From Calothrix sp. 336/3 (GTDB lineage Bacteria > Cyanobacteriota > Cyanobacteriia > Cyanobacteriales > Nostocaceae), in NCBI RefSeq assembly GCF_000734895.2, contig NZ_CP011382.1, forward strand, positions 722,700 to 786,699: a stretch of DNA of 64,000 bases, in the 5' to 3' direction. This document shows positions 19,216-28,229 of this stretch, in pieces. How positions within the stretch are numbered: the stretch's first letter is position 1; every line of letters begins with the position of its first letter. Under the pieces are notes generated by a model. It saw nothing but the letters and a program-made list of their open reading frames with translations. It was not told where the DNA came from and searched no databases. Made by a program: the position numbers and the translations under genes.

Positions 19216-20868
19216 TTAACGACGAGCAGCGAGAATATAGTTATCAAATGTTTCTTGATCCAACTGCTTAACTAATTCTGGCGATATTTGCACCGCTCGT
19301 TCATAGTCAGAGATTGCTTCCTGCTTATCTCCTTGTAAATAACGCACCAAACCCCGATAGTAGTAAGCGTTGGCTAATTTCGGAGCAAGTTTAATTGCTT
19401 GATTGAGATCACTGAGTGCGTCTTGATAGTCATTGAGTCTGGCGCGTGAAACTCCTCGTGTCACGTAGGACATAGGATATTCCCGATTTAGTTCAATTGC
19501 TTGATTGGTATCAGCGATCGCGCCTCGAAAATCTTTCAGTCTTCTTTTAACCGCTCCCCGAAAAGCGTAAGCAGGAGCGTACTTAGCATTTATTTTGATA
19601 ACTTGATTCGCGTCAGTAAGTGCGCCTTGAAGGTCTTTCAGCGTCACACGAGTACTCCCCCGACCCAAATAAGCCTGCTGCTCTTGGTAGGCATTACTAT
19701 ATTTCGGGACAAGCCGGAAGGCTTGGTTAAAATCTGCCAGCGCTTTTTGAGGGTTATTAAGAGCATCTTGGATCATGCCTCGACTTACATAGGCACCAAA
19801 AAACTTTGGATCAAGTTTAATTGCTTGAGTATAGTCTGAGAGAGCCCCTTGATAGTCATTGAGACCAGAACGAGCAGATCCTCGAAGCGCATAGGCATAT
19901 ATTGTAAATATCGTTTTAAAAGGAAGATTTTTATAATCCTTGATTAAGTTAATAGGACGATTGCGGTCAACTAGAGCCCAGATATAAAATAAGTTGTAGG
20001 TGTCAGATACAAAATTATCAAGGTCTATCTTGCGAATATAACTAGAGTCAAGTTTGGGGTTGAGTTGGATGACCTGAGAGAAATCTGACGCTGCCTTTTG
20101 ATACTCTTGAAGTGCGAGGTATGCTCTCCCCCGATAAAAGTAAAGTAGCGTTTGTTTTTCGGGGCTAAGTTGAGCAATTGGTAGAACCTTGGTATAGTCT
20201 GCGATCGCCCCTTGATAGTCATTGGTAATAGAACGAGCAGCCCCTCGAAATACGTAAGCCTGAACATTTTGAGAATCTTTGTTGATTGCTTGGGTAAAGT
20301 ATTCAATTGCCTTTGGTTCATCTCCTCCAGCAAAAATGTCTGCTCCTTGTTCAAGCAGATCGTTACTGGTAGAAGTAGGTGAATTAGAAACTACTGCTGT
20401 AGAACTAGGCTTGGTAGCATTTCTAGGAATATCTGTCTGCTCTTGTCTTTCTGACACAGAAGTCTTTTTACACCCTAACTCTTCCCGCAGCATAGCTGTT
20501 TCATCAGCATTCAGCACACGACCATTTACTTTAGGAGAAGGATCTTTGCAGATGATAGATATCAAACCTCCATTATCGGACAGAGCCCTTCCCGCTTCCG
20601 AACCAGACATCTTTCTAATCGTGTCCGCAACCTTTCGTATCTGTTCTCGCGTAAAACCTGCACGACGTTTTCTGGATGCAGAACCTGAAGAATCAGTTTG
20701 AGACCGAGAAGTGCCACTTTCTGGTACTACAGGTATGATTGGATTCCTATCTCCACCATATATAGGTATTGGATTGATCCAAGGATCTTGTGCTTGCACA
20801 TTAGTACCTAACCCTAGCAACGATGCTAAAGAAAATAAGCTAACACATACGTGTTGATGTTTTTTCAT
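19216..20868 (-). CDS. Large secreted TPR-repeat protein
   Basis: 550 residues. A signal peptide at 1-26 ends in VQAQ. A Ser/Arg-rich segment carries RAGFTREQIRKVADTIRK near residue 70, a motif shared with the neighbouring gene at 20903-21460. From about 165 to the end there are roughly nine TPR units of the class G-A(Y)-Y-GA--DY-Q-IKL-P (for example AIKLDPKFFGAYVSRGM and AIKLAPKLANAYYYRGL). It is probably a periplasmic or outer-envelope scaffold. It lies between the small TPR protein and a second protein with the RAGFTR motif, which suggests a co-transcribed envelope set. Confidence 0.85.
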   Translation of the reverse strand: MKKHQHVCVSLFSLASLLGLGTNVQAQDPWINPIPIYGGDRNPIIPVVPESGTSRSQTDSSGSASRKRRAGFTREQIRKVADTIRKMSGSEAGRALSDNGGLISIICKDPSPKVNGRVLNADETAMLREELGCKKTSVSERQEQTDIPRNATKPSSTAVVSNSPTSTSNDLLEQGADIFAGGDEPKAIEYFTQAINKDSQNVQAYVFRGAARSITNDYQGAIADYTKVLPIAQLSPEKQTLLYFYRGRAYLALQEYQKAASDFSQVIQLNPKLDSSYIRKIDLDNFVSDTYNLFYIWALVDRNRPINLIKDYKNLPFKTIFTIYAYALRGSARSGLNDYQGALSDYTQAIKLDPKFFGAYVSRGMIQDALNNPQKALADFNQAFRLVPKYSNAYQEQQAYLGRGSTRVTLKDLQGALTDANQVIKINAKYAPAYAFRGAVKRRLKDFRGAIADTNQAIELNREYPMSYVTRGVSRARLNDYQDALSDLNQAIKLAPKLANAYYYRGLVRYLQGDKQEAISDYERAVQISPELVKQLDQETFDNYILAARR

Positions 20869-20902
20869 GATTTACACCTGCTTAATTGGGAAAAAATAAA
20901 TG

Positions 20903-21460
20903 TTATGGTAAGACTACAGATATGCTGGTTTTAGATTTAAATTTATTGGCAAGATTTCTGCCAGCATCTGAAGTGGGTATCTTTCTTACCCTGTCTGCAA
21001 TGGTGCGTATCTGTCCTCGCGTGAACCCTGCACGGTGTTTGGCTTTTTTTGGATAACAAACAGTATCTTTTACAGAGGTGTCTGGCTTAATGGGTGTATC
21101 TGGTGTTTGCGGAAAACGAATCCGTACATTTCCTCCTCGAATTTCCCAAACTCCAACCCAACGAGATAGTTTACCACTGATGAATTTTACCCTGCTAGTT
21201 TGAGGATTAAAAAGGTATTTTCCTACTCCGTAGCTTTTAGAAGAATAATTTCCCTTACCATCAAGTTCTATTTCTCCCAGAATACTAGGAGCAACATTAA
21301 ATACAGAATCATAACCAGCACAATTGTAAACAGCAGCAGGTGGCGGTGGAGAATGAAGCGGAACAGCTGTTGTTTGAGCATTAGCTCTTTCAGTTAGGAA
21401 CACAGCAACGCCAATGCAGAATGGATAAAATAAAAATTTTCTGATTTGATTTATTCTCAT
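20903..21460 (-). CDS. Secreted protein with C-terminal RAGFTR motif, unknown function
   Basis: 185 residues from the ATG at 21460; the frame opens three codons earlier. A signal peptide (MRINQIRKFLFYPFCIGVAVFL...ANA) precedes a beta-rich middle (GEIELDGKGNYSSKSYGVGKY, WVGVWEIRGGNVRIRF) like a small beta-barrel or lipocalin-type fold. The tail RAGFTRGQIRTIADRVRK-P-SDAGRNL matches a segment of the TPR protein just downstream. No catalytic motif is seen. The shared tail and gene order suggest that the two act together or share a binding partner. Confidence 0.7.
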   Translation of the reverse strand: MRINQIRKFLFYPFCIGVAVFLTERANAQTTAVPLHSPPPPAAVYNCAGYDSVFNVAPSILGEIELDGKGNYSSKSYGVGKYLFNPQTSRVKFISGKLSRWVGVWEIRGGNVRIRFPQTPDTPIKPDTSVKDTVCYPKKAKHRAGFTRGQIRTIADRVRKIPTSDAGRNLANKFKSKTSISVVLP

Positions 21461-21562
21461 GTAAAACACCCTAATAAATTATGATAGATTGCATTTTTGA
21501 GCCAATCAAAAGCTATAAAAATTGCCTGATTTTAGAAATATTACCTCCCAAAAATAGCATCT

Positions 21563-22450
21563 TTAAATCTGCTTATAGATTGTGATTTCACGCTTTTCGG
21601 TTACATAAAAAGCAATATTCTTTTCATAATAAGCAGCTTCATTAATGAAAACTGGATAAACTGTTGATTCACCTTTATAAGTAATAGTCCGTCCATCAAA
21701 AGTTAAAAATATCGGTTCACCTGGAGTGAGTGGCTGATAATCTTGAAACTGAAGTTGTGGATGAATCATTCCTTGCAATTCTCCAAATGCATTTCTGGGG
21801 TAATCAATTTTTCCTGTTTGACAATACATGGTAAATTTATTACCAGTAGATGCAAATTCTTCTCGATTAGATTGTTCTAAATAATCTAAAATATTGAAAA
21901 TCAAGGCTTCAGTTTTCTCAAAAATATCAGCTTGTAAAACTCCTTGAGCAACTGCACCAACTTCGATAGCAAAACCCAATTTACAGAGATTTCTTAAGTA
22001 AGGATGGTCTTGATTCAGTGGGTATTGCAAAATTTTAACTAAAGGATTTGTCTGAGTTAAATAAGCAGCTAACTTTAACAAGTAAGGCTGATTATTGTGC
22101 AAAATCACTGTCAAACCCATATTAGAGGTTGTACTATGCAAATCAATAATTAAATCAATCTTTGACTGCTCAATAGTAAAAGCTATTTGTCTAGCAAGTA
22201 ACTGCTCATGATTAATCAGTCAGGGATTTTGTAAATCCTCAGGATTAAAGGAGCGATTCAGGTCAGTATCTATGTACCGTTTTCCTGCGGCGATCGCTTG
22301 AGGATTTGCTAATAAAGTTAAGATTTCAAAACTGTCGCGCTTAATTAAATGATAGTTTTGTTCATACTTCTTGACTAGAGAAATTCCTGTCAGTTCGTTC
22401 CCATGAGTTCCACCAACAAGAGCAACGTTTTTGATTGGGGAATCAAACAT
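21563..22450 (-). pseudogene. Aspartoacylase interrupted by one in-frame TGA
   Basis: Two frames in the same register, 22220-22450 (76 residues, [28 protein letters not shown]) and 21563-22219, together give a full-length protein of about 295 residues of the AspA/AstE zinc-carboxypeptidase family, which deacetylates N-acetylaspartate. Zinc and substrate motifs GGTHGNE, DLNRSF and DLHSTTSNMG are all present. The only defect is TGA at 22220-22222 between EDLQNP and LINHEQLLARQIA; reading on needs no frameshift. It is either a very recent nonsense mutation or a base-call error. The gene is divergent from the LysR regulator at 22567, which could have controlled it. Confidence 0.85.
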
Positions 22451-22566
22451 AAACTCTTTCCTTGAAGATGTTGATTTCAGCTTAAAGGAAATTTAAATGC
22501 ATTGCTAGTGGGTATTGGTGATAGTACTATATAAAAAAATATATATTATAGAGAGATTAATGCTTA

Positions 22567-23508
22567 ATGGCATTTCAGCGCGGACAGAATGTTGAGTTAC
22601 AACACTTGCGCTACTTTATCGCTGTGGCACAGCAAGAAAACTGTTGCATTAGCAAGGTGGCGGAGCAATTGCACATGGCTCAACCCAATCTCACCAAGCA
22701 AATCAAAGACTTAGAAAGAAAATTAGGTGGTGTCAAACTATTTGACAGGTATAAAAATCAACTACGACTTACGAACGCAGGACTTGAGTTTCTCAAAGAA
22801 GCCCGTTTAATCCTAGCTCAATTTGACCATGCCATTGAGACAGCAATACTCGTGAGTCAAGGAAAAGTTGGACAATTAATAGTTGGATTCAATACTTCAG
22901 TTTCTAATAGTGTTCTCCCCAGTCTTTTGACGGAGTTTCGTACTAAATTTCCCAATGTCAAACTGGTTTTACAAGAACACACCGCTTACAATTTAATTAA
23001 GGGGCTGGAAACTCAACAAATTGATATTGGCTTGATGCATTGGGATTTGTCAGATTGGAATTACAAAGACACAGAATTATCAGTTGAGGCAATTCAGGAA
23101 GAGGAAGAATCTTTCGTTTTGGTTCTACCATCAAACCATCCTCTGGCTGCTCAGGCAGAAATTTCTTTACAATCTCTTGCCCATGAGTCCTTCATCCTAC
23201 CACCTTCCCATCTGTCCTACAGTTTGTACCAACAAATTGTTAGTTTGTGTCAGGAAGTCGGTTTTGTTCCTAAAGTGACGCAAGAAGCTAATTTGATGTT
23301 GACAATTCTCAGCTTAGTTGCTGGCGGGCTGGGGATTAGTTTGCTACCTGCTAATATCAAAACGATAGAACGTCAGGGAGTTGTTTACCGAAGGATTCAA
23401 GAACAGACACCAAAGCTCAAAATTGTAGCTGCTTGGCGGTGTGATAACTCTTCTGCTGTCTTACACAATTTTTTGGGAGTCTGTGGCTTAATTCAGCATA
23501 AAAATTAA
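22567..23508 (+). CDS. LysR-family transcriptional regulator
   Basis: 313 residues. The N-terminal winged helix-turn-helix (LQHLRYFIAVAQQENCCISKVAEQLHMAQPNLTKQIKDLE, about 11-50) is followed by a LysR substrate-binding domain (about 98-300, with VGFNTSVSNSVLPSLLTEFR and GLGISLLP). It is a DNA-binding regulator with an unknown co-inducer. It lies divergently from the broken aspartoacylase gene across 116 bases, the usual arrangement for a LysR regulator and its target. The start at ATG 22567 puts about nine extra residues before the conserved ELQHLRYF. Confidence 0.93.
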   Translation: MAFQRGQNVELQHLRYFIAVAQQENCCISKVAEQLHMAQPNLTKQIKDLERKLGGVKLFDRYKNQLRLTNAGLEFLKEARLILAQFDHAIETAILVSQGKVGQLIVGFNTSVSNSVLPSLLTEFRTKFPNVKLVLQEHTAYNLIKGLETQQIDIGLMHWDLSDWNYKDTELSVEAIQEEEESFVLVLPSNHPLAAQAEISLQSLAHESFILPPSHLSYSLYQQIVSLCQEVGFVPKVTQEANLMLTILSLVAGGLGISLLPANIKTIERQGVVYRRIQEQTPKLKIVAAWRCDNSSAVLHNFLGVCGLIQHKN

Positions 23509-24002
23509 ATTGCTCCCGGTGCTAATTGAATAGGTAAACAGTTTCTTTACGCCTAATATCGTAATTGCATCGTATAGTCATTCTGTCAATATATAGAAAG
23601 TATTATTTATTAATAGAAACTTTTTGTCTCACTTCTGTAAAAGTAGAGAATTTGTCCAATTTTGAAAAATTATCCGAAATTTCCTATCACCACGGTGTGG
23701 GTTAACTTAGAGAATTTGTTGTTGCAGAAAAGTTTCCGGAAACAGTCTGCGAGCATCGCGTTAGCGAACCGTAGGTTTGTCGCCACTGACTGAAATGCGG
23801 AGAATCAGTAACTACAACTTTTACCTTCCCCATTATCAAGAGTTACCAGCAAGGGATAATTTTATGATGATTATACAGATAATTAACATCACCCAAATAT
23901 CCCATCTATTTCTAAATAAAAGTTGTAGAATTATATTTCTCTGCATAAATATTGTCGAAATTAACGATTTAAAAATATAGGTACACAATTGGAGTTTTCC
24001 AT
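23509..24002. other. Intergenic stretch with dispersed repeat and a conserved 5' leader
   Basis: It holds a dispersed repeat at 23754-23783. Immediately before the protease start is the leader TAGGTACACAATTGGAGTTTTCC (about 23978-24000), nearly identical to the one before the protease at 28230. No gene is seen. Confidence 0.55.
23754..23783 (+). repeat. Dispersed repeat CGCGTTAGCGAACCGTAGGTTTGTCGC
   Basis: A near-identical copy is at 31202-31231 (CGCGTAAGCGAACCGTAGGTTTATCGC). The core CGTTAGCG / CGTAAGCG is palindromic. Both copies are intergenic, just upstream of a gene or its leader. Confidence 0.55.
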
Positions 24003-25151
24003 ATGCGGAAGTATCTCATTGCAGGTAATTTACCCCTAGTCGCCGCTTCATTATTTAGCTTACAAATACCAGTTTTCGCAGATGTTCCCAATATGAGTGC
24101 GAATAAGCATCTGGTGAAACAAAATGACCAAGTATCTGCCCAGGGAGTAGATACCTACTGGACTCCCGAACGACTGAAGAAAGCCAAACCTTTAGAGTTA
24201 CCAGTCAATATTAAAGGTAGTATTTTAATTGGCAACCAAGCTACACCTGTAGGAGAGTCTAAAAGCGCTCCCGGTGCGCGTCCGACAGTAGAGGTAAAAC
24301 CAGAAACAACACCCTTATTTACGCCAGATAAACCCCTAAAAAATAACGAAGTTCAACCTTTAAATGTTGGCTCCCAAGGTGCTCATTTCAGTAGCTCCCG
24401 CGTTTTTCCCCAGGGAATAGAGCAAGCATATCCCTATAGAACCGTAGGTAAGCTATTGTTTAAAACACCTCAAGGTGATTCGATGTGTTCTGCGGCTGTC
24501 CTCAGACCAAGACTTATTCTAACCGCAGGTCACTGTGTTCACAAAGGTAGTGGCGGAAATAACGGTTTTTATAGTAATTTCTTATTTATTCCTGCTTATA
24601 GAAATGGCTATGCTCCCTACGGTAAATGGACATGGGGTCGAGTTGTCACCACAAATGCTTGGGCTACAGGTAATGGTACAGTTGCAAATGCTGGTGACTA
24701 TGCAATTTTGGAACTGAATGACCAACCGATTAATGGTGTAACTCGGAAAATCGGTGATGTTGTCGGTTATTTATCATACGCAACAAACAAACTTTCACCG
24801 AATCATCTACATCTGCTGGGCTATCCAGGGAATTTGGACAGTGGAGAAATTATGCACCAAGTCGCATCAGCTAGTTATGGTAGTGGTGGCAATAATACTA
24901 TTCTCTATGGTTCAGATATGGGGGGTGGTTCTAGTGGGGGACCATGGATACAAAATTTTGGTGAATTTGCTTCTGGGCAAAATGTCGGGCAGAATAACTA
25001 TCCCAATCAAATTGTTGGTGTGACTTCCTATGGTTATCGTGATGCAAATGGGAATATAGCAGGATTATTAGTGCAAGGTAGTTCAATTCTGGATAATCAA
25101 TTCACGCAAATATTAAATATTGCTTGCGCTGGGAAGTCTGGTAACTGTTAA
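24003..25151 (+). CDS. Secreted trypsin-like serine protease
   Basis: 382 residues. A signal peptide at 1-27 (MRKYLIAGNLPLVAASLFSL...VFA) is followed by a propeptide-like region with YWTPERLKKAKPLELPVN (about 52-69), then a chymotrypsin-fold domain. The catalytic triad is His177 (LTAGHCVH), Asp232 (NAGDYAILEL) and Ser311 (GGGSSGGPW). It is likely an exported endopeptidase of the glutamyl-endopeptidase/trypsin-like V8 type. The signal peptide and upstream leader are shared with the protease at 28230, indicating duplication. A hairpin terminator follows at 25186. Substrate is unknown. Confidence 0.9.
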   Translation: MRKYLIAGNLPLVAASLFSLQIPVFADVPNMSANKHLVKQNDQVSAQGVDTYWTPERLKKAKPLELPVNIKGSILIGNQATPVGESKSAPGARPTVEVKPETTPLFTPDKPLKNNEVQPLNVGSQGAHFSSSRVFPQGIEQAYPYRTVGKLLFKTPQGDSMCSAAVLRPRLILTAGHCVHKGSGGNNGFYSNFLFIPAYRNGYAPYGKWTWGRVVTTNAWATGNGTVANAGDYAILELNDQPINGVTRKIGDVVGYLSYATNKLSPNHLHLLGYPGNLDSGEIMHQVASASYGSGGNNTILYGSDMGGGSSGGPWIQNFGEFASGQNVGQNNYPNQIVGVTSYGYRDANGNIAGLLVQGSSILDNQFTQILNIACAGKSGNC

Positions 25152-25185
25152 TTTTGCAATTCTGCATAGCCGAGCTTTCAAATTG

Positions 25186-25235
25186 GGTTTATCGTGTCAA
25201 AGTCTTTTACTTGATAAACCTGATTTTATTTTTAT
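25186..25235 (+). terminator. Hairpin terminator after the serine protease
   Basis: GGTTTATC (25186-25193) pairs with GATAAACC (25213-25220), followed by the T-rich TGATTTTATTTTTATT. It lies 35 bases after the protease stop. Confidence 0.6.
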
Positions 25236-25313
25236 TGAGTTAATAAAACAAATCTGTATATTTTAGAACTTACACAAGCACTATTTGTCATTACCGTAAC
25301 TTATACCAATTCA

Positions 25314-25334
25314 CAATTCGCAATTCGCAATTCG
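25314..25334 (+). repeat. Short tandem heptamer repeat (CAATTCG)x3
   Basis: Three perfect copies of the heptamer CAATTCG, with degenerate copies on both sides. This is the STRR type of repeat typical of heterocyst-forming cyanobacteria. It abuts the dispersed repeat at 25336-25371. Confidence 0.75.
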
Positions 25335-25335
25335 C

Positions 25336-25371
25336 AATGCTCCCTGCGGGAGAGCTAACGCTAACGCAATT
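25336..25371 (+). repeat. Dispersed repeat (GCTCCCTGCGGGAGAGCTAACG type)
   Basis: It contains CTCCCTGCGGGAG, a perfect palindrome, followed by AGCTAACGCTAACG. Copies are at 33418-33453 (same strand) and 7230-7265 (inverted). All are intergenic. The rest of the gap 25152-25498 holds no gene. Confidence 0.7.
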
Positions 25372-25498
25372 AAGAAAGTCTTATCTAGTCAGACTTTCAG
25401 GGTTTGTATCTGTTTCACTATTTTCGTGAAACGGTATTAGTGTAGGGAAGCAATCTTAAAGTTTATTGTTGTTGAGATAACGAAAAAAGGATATAAAT

Positions 25499-26770
25499 TT
25501 ATTCATTCATCTCTTTAAAAGTGGCTAAAGCGGAGGGAGATAGACGACTGAGATAGCGGAAAATCCAGTATTTAAAAATTGTGTCTAAAATTACAGGGAA
25601 GGTGGCAATAAATAAAAATATAGCACTTCTTTCAGGAGCAATTCCCAGATGTTCTCCTAATCCTTCTAATAGCACTTCCCAGCCATGGGGCGAATGGAAA
25701 CCGACAAAAACATCGGTACAAAGAATAATAATAAATGCTTTGGCACTATCACTTAAACCATAGACGATTTCGTCCATAAATAATTTAACTACAGCAATTT
25801 GTTTTTTGTTAGTGATAATAATAATTGCAAAGGCTAAGAGAGAAAGGCTATCAGCAAAAATATTACTAATAGCTTGACTGCTGTGATGTCTAAACTCTGT
25901 GGCGATCGCCAGTGCTTTTTGTTTAATTTTCTCCTCTCTCACTTCCTTAGATAAATCTGGAGAGGATTGTAATAATCCTTGAAATTTTAAGTCTTTTTCA
26001 AATTTATTTAATTCTCTAAAAGCTTTTTCTTCCATTTCTTTATTCAAGAATATTTCTGCTTTTTCTCCACGATAATGTTCAACGATGGGAGCAATAATTA
26101 ATTGCTGTGATACTTTTTGAGTTAGTAATGGAACAACAATTAATAATAATAAAAAGTTAACTGCTATTTGAGTCTTTTTTCTCGATGAGCGAAATTTTTG
26201 CAGAAATTTTTCTTCTGCTTGAGGAGATAAATCTCCGGAGACTTTCTGAATAGTTCTACCAATGGAGCCAGGTAAAAACCCTGTTTTCTCAAAGCTTGAA
26301 GATTTTTGCTTATTTCCCTTACCTTGTATATATCCCTCTAAATTATTCTTTTCTATTGATAACTGAGTATTTTCTACCTGATTATCAGTAATCGCCTGAC
26401 CAATTGTATATTTATAGATAACACCATCAATAAATTTTAATTTTTGCAAACATTCCTCACTTTGATAACTCAAAAGAGAATGGCTCAGATTAAATTCCCA
26501 GAGTTTAATTTGAATGAATATCAGTTTTTTTCTCAGAAACAATCGCCAATAGGAAGTGATACTCGGCGACATATTTTGCTGATTAATCTCATATCTAGAA
26601 AAATGTTCATCCTCAACCTCTTGAATTGCTTGAGCTGCTTCATAAGCTTGAGATAATGCTCGTTCGGGAGTATTTTTAAACCAATGGTAACTTGAAAGAG
26701 TTCTTGTTTTGAGCGTTTGTCGTAATAAATCGGTATTCTTCTGAAAAAAAGAAGTTTTAATAGCACACAT
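25499..26770 (-). CDS. pxcA: Proton extrusion protein PxcA (CemA family)
   Basis: 423 residues. A polar N-terminal half (with FKNTPERALSQAYEAAQAIQEVEDEHF) is followed by four predicted membrane helices in the C-terminal half, starting near 205 (TQIAVNFLLLLIVVPLLTQ). PSITSYWRLFLRKKL and the C-terminal HSPHGWEVLLEGLGEHLG segment are typical of the family. PxcA is needed for light-induced proton extrusion and is homologous to chloroplast CemA. It supports identification of the genome as cyanobacterial. The gene is alone, facing the protease at 24003. Confidence 0.93.
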   Translation of the reverse strand: MCAIKTSFFQKNTDLLRQTLKTRTLSSYHWFKNTPERALSQAYEAAQAIQEVEDEHFSRYEINQQNMSPSITSYWRLFLRKKLIFIQIKLWEFNLSHSLLSYQSEECLQKLKFIDGVIYKYTIGQAITDNQVENTQLSIEKNNLEGYIQGKGNKQKSSSFEKTGFLPGSIGRTIQKVSGDLSPQAEEKFLQKFRSSRKKTQIAVNFLLLLIVVPLLTQKVSQQLIIAPIVEHYRGEKAEIFLNKEMEEKAFRELNKFEKDLKFQGLLQSSPDLSKEVREEKIKQKALAIATEFRHHSSQAISNIFADSLSLLAFAIIIITNKKQIAVVKLFMDEIVYGLSDSAKAFIIILCTDVFVGFHSPHGWEVLLEGLGEHLGIAPERSAIFLFIATFPVILDTIFKYWIFRYLSRLSPSALATFKEMNE

Positions 26771-27035
26771 TTTTGATGTTCACCTCGCTATTGATAATCT
26801 CAAACAACATAATTAACTAGCGACTCTTACAACCTGTAAAAAACAAGTTTCCTTGGATAGAGTAGTAAAGATTATCCTATTGATGAAAAACTCAGCTTTT
26901 TATCTTCATAAATTTAATATTTACTTGATAAATTGTCTGTAGTCCATACAAAAATGATAGCTAACCTATGTAAAAGTGAGCATCTATACAATAAGTTATC
27001 AATTTTTAACTTAACTAATAAGATATGGTACTTGA

Positions 27036-27707
27036 TTATGGATGACTGCCAATGAGTGGATTGGGTACAGGGAAGGGACGATTTTCTAAGAGTTTAAATT
27101 TACCATTGCTAGCATCATAGGCATAAACTGCTCCACTTTCGATTTCATAAATCCAAGCATGGAGGGTAATTTCTCTCGAATGCATCTTAGAACGAATCAC
27201 GGGGTAGGTTTCCAGGTTTTCTATTTGGGTTAACACATTTTGCTCAATGGCAATTTTTAATAATTCTTCCTGGGGATAATCACCATAATTATCTAATACT
27301 AAACGACGGGTTGGCTCACCGTGATGTCGTAACCAGTCATAAACTAAAGGCATTTGTTGAGCAAGATTACCTATTTGCAATAATCCTTTGATAGCTCCAC
27401 AGTGAGAGTGACCACAAATAACTATATCTTTAATCCCTAAACCTTGGACTGCATACTCTACGGCTGCACCTTCTGCATTCCCAGTCTTGGCATAAGCCGG
27501 AATAATATTACCAATATTGCGGACAACAAACAATTCTCCCGGTAGACTCTGGGTAATTAGACAGGGGTCAATACGTGAATCGGAACAGGTGATAAATAAT
27601 ACTTCTGGTGTTTGCCCTTGGGATAGTTGGGTGAATAACTCACGGTGACTGCTAAAGTAATTATCATGAAAGTCATTGAGTCCATCGATTATACGTTTTA
27701 TGGGCAC
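27036..27707 (-). CDS. Beta-class carbonic anhydrase
   Basis: 223 residues. Zinc ligands and the Asp/Arg dyad are visible: FITCSDSRIDP (Cys, Asp, Arg) and CGHSHCGA (His, Cys). It catalyses the interconversion of CO2 and bicarbonate. It lacks the long C-terminal extension of the carboxysomal CcaA form, and I see no signal peptide, so a cytoplasmic or loosely associated form is more likely. The gene stands alone. Confidence 0.93.
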   Translation of the reverse strand: MPIKRIIDGLNDFHDNYFSSHRELFTQLSQGQTPEVLFITCSDSRIDPCLITQSLPGELFVVRNIGNIIPAYAKTGNAEGAAVEYAVQGLGIKDIVICGHSHCGAIKGLLQIGNLAQQMPLVYDWLRHHGEPTRRLVLDNYGDYPQEELLKIAIEQNVLTQIENLETYPVIRSKMHSREITLHAWIYEIESGAVYAYDASNGKFKLLENRPFPVPNPLIGSHP

Positions 27708-28229
27708 AGTTTCCTTCCTCCGGGTACAAGTATATGGCTTGGTTTTTAATTACACAGAATCTCACGATTATTTCGCAGAGAAATCAAGATATTCCTCAAT
27801 TCAGTGAATAAAAGTATCAATGACCTCTATGTATTCTTTTGCTACCAAAGCGAATCCGTGAGTATTTATCAAGAGTTATTACCTTCTTACACCCTTTGGC
27901 GAAAATGTGCTACCTAGAAAGAATAATTTTATTTCATTATTGATAATAGGGGAAGCCTTGAAACCCTTTTGACGTAAGTATTTGATGCTACGCTAATGTC
28001 CTAAGGTATCCGAAAAAAACCTATAAATCATGACAATGTATCAGTTATTTTACTACTGTTGTCATTTTTTAAGAGAATTGAAATTACTCAGAAATACTTG
28101 TGCAATTATTGTTTTCTGCAACAATTTTGGTGGAATAATGAAGAAAAATTAAAGATGTTTATTTGTCTACGTAAAGTTACCTGAAATGAATGATTAAGCA
28201 ATTATAGGTACATAATTGGATTTTCCTAT
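27708..28229. other. Intergenic stretch, leader of the second serine protease
   Basis: AT-rich. The last 26 bases (ATAGGTACATAATTGGATTTTCC) match the leader before 24003. No gene or terminator was recognised in the remainder. Confidence 0.5.

Noticed and set aside
22220..22222. Selenocysteine at the TGA of the aspartoacylase
   Set aside because: The family does not use selenocysteine, the position is not a catalytic residue, and no SECIS-like stem follows it.
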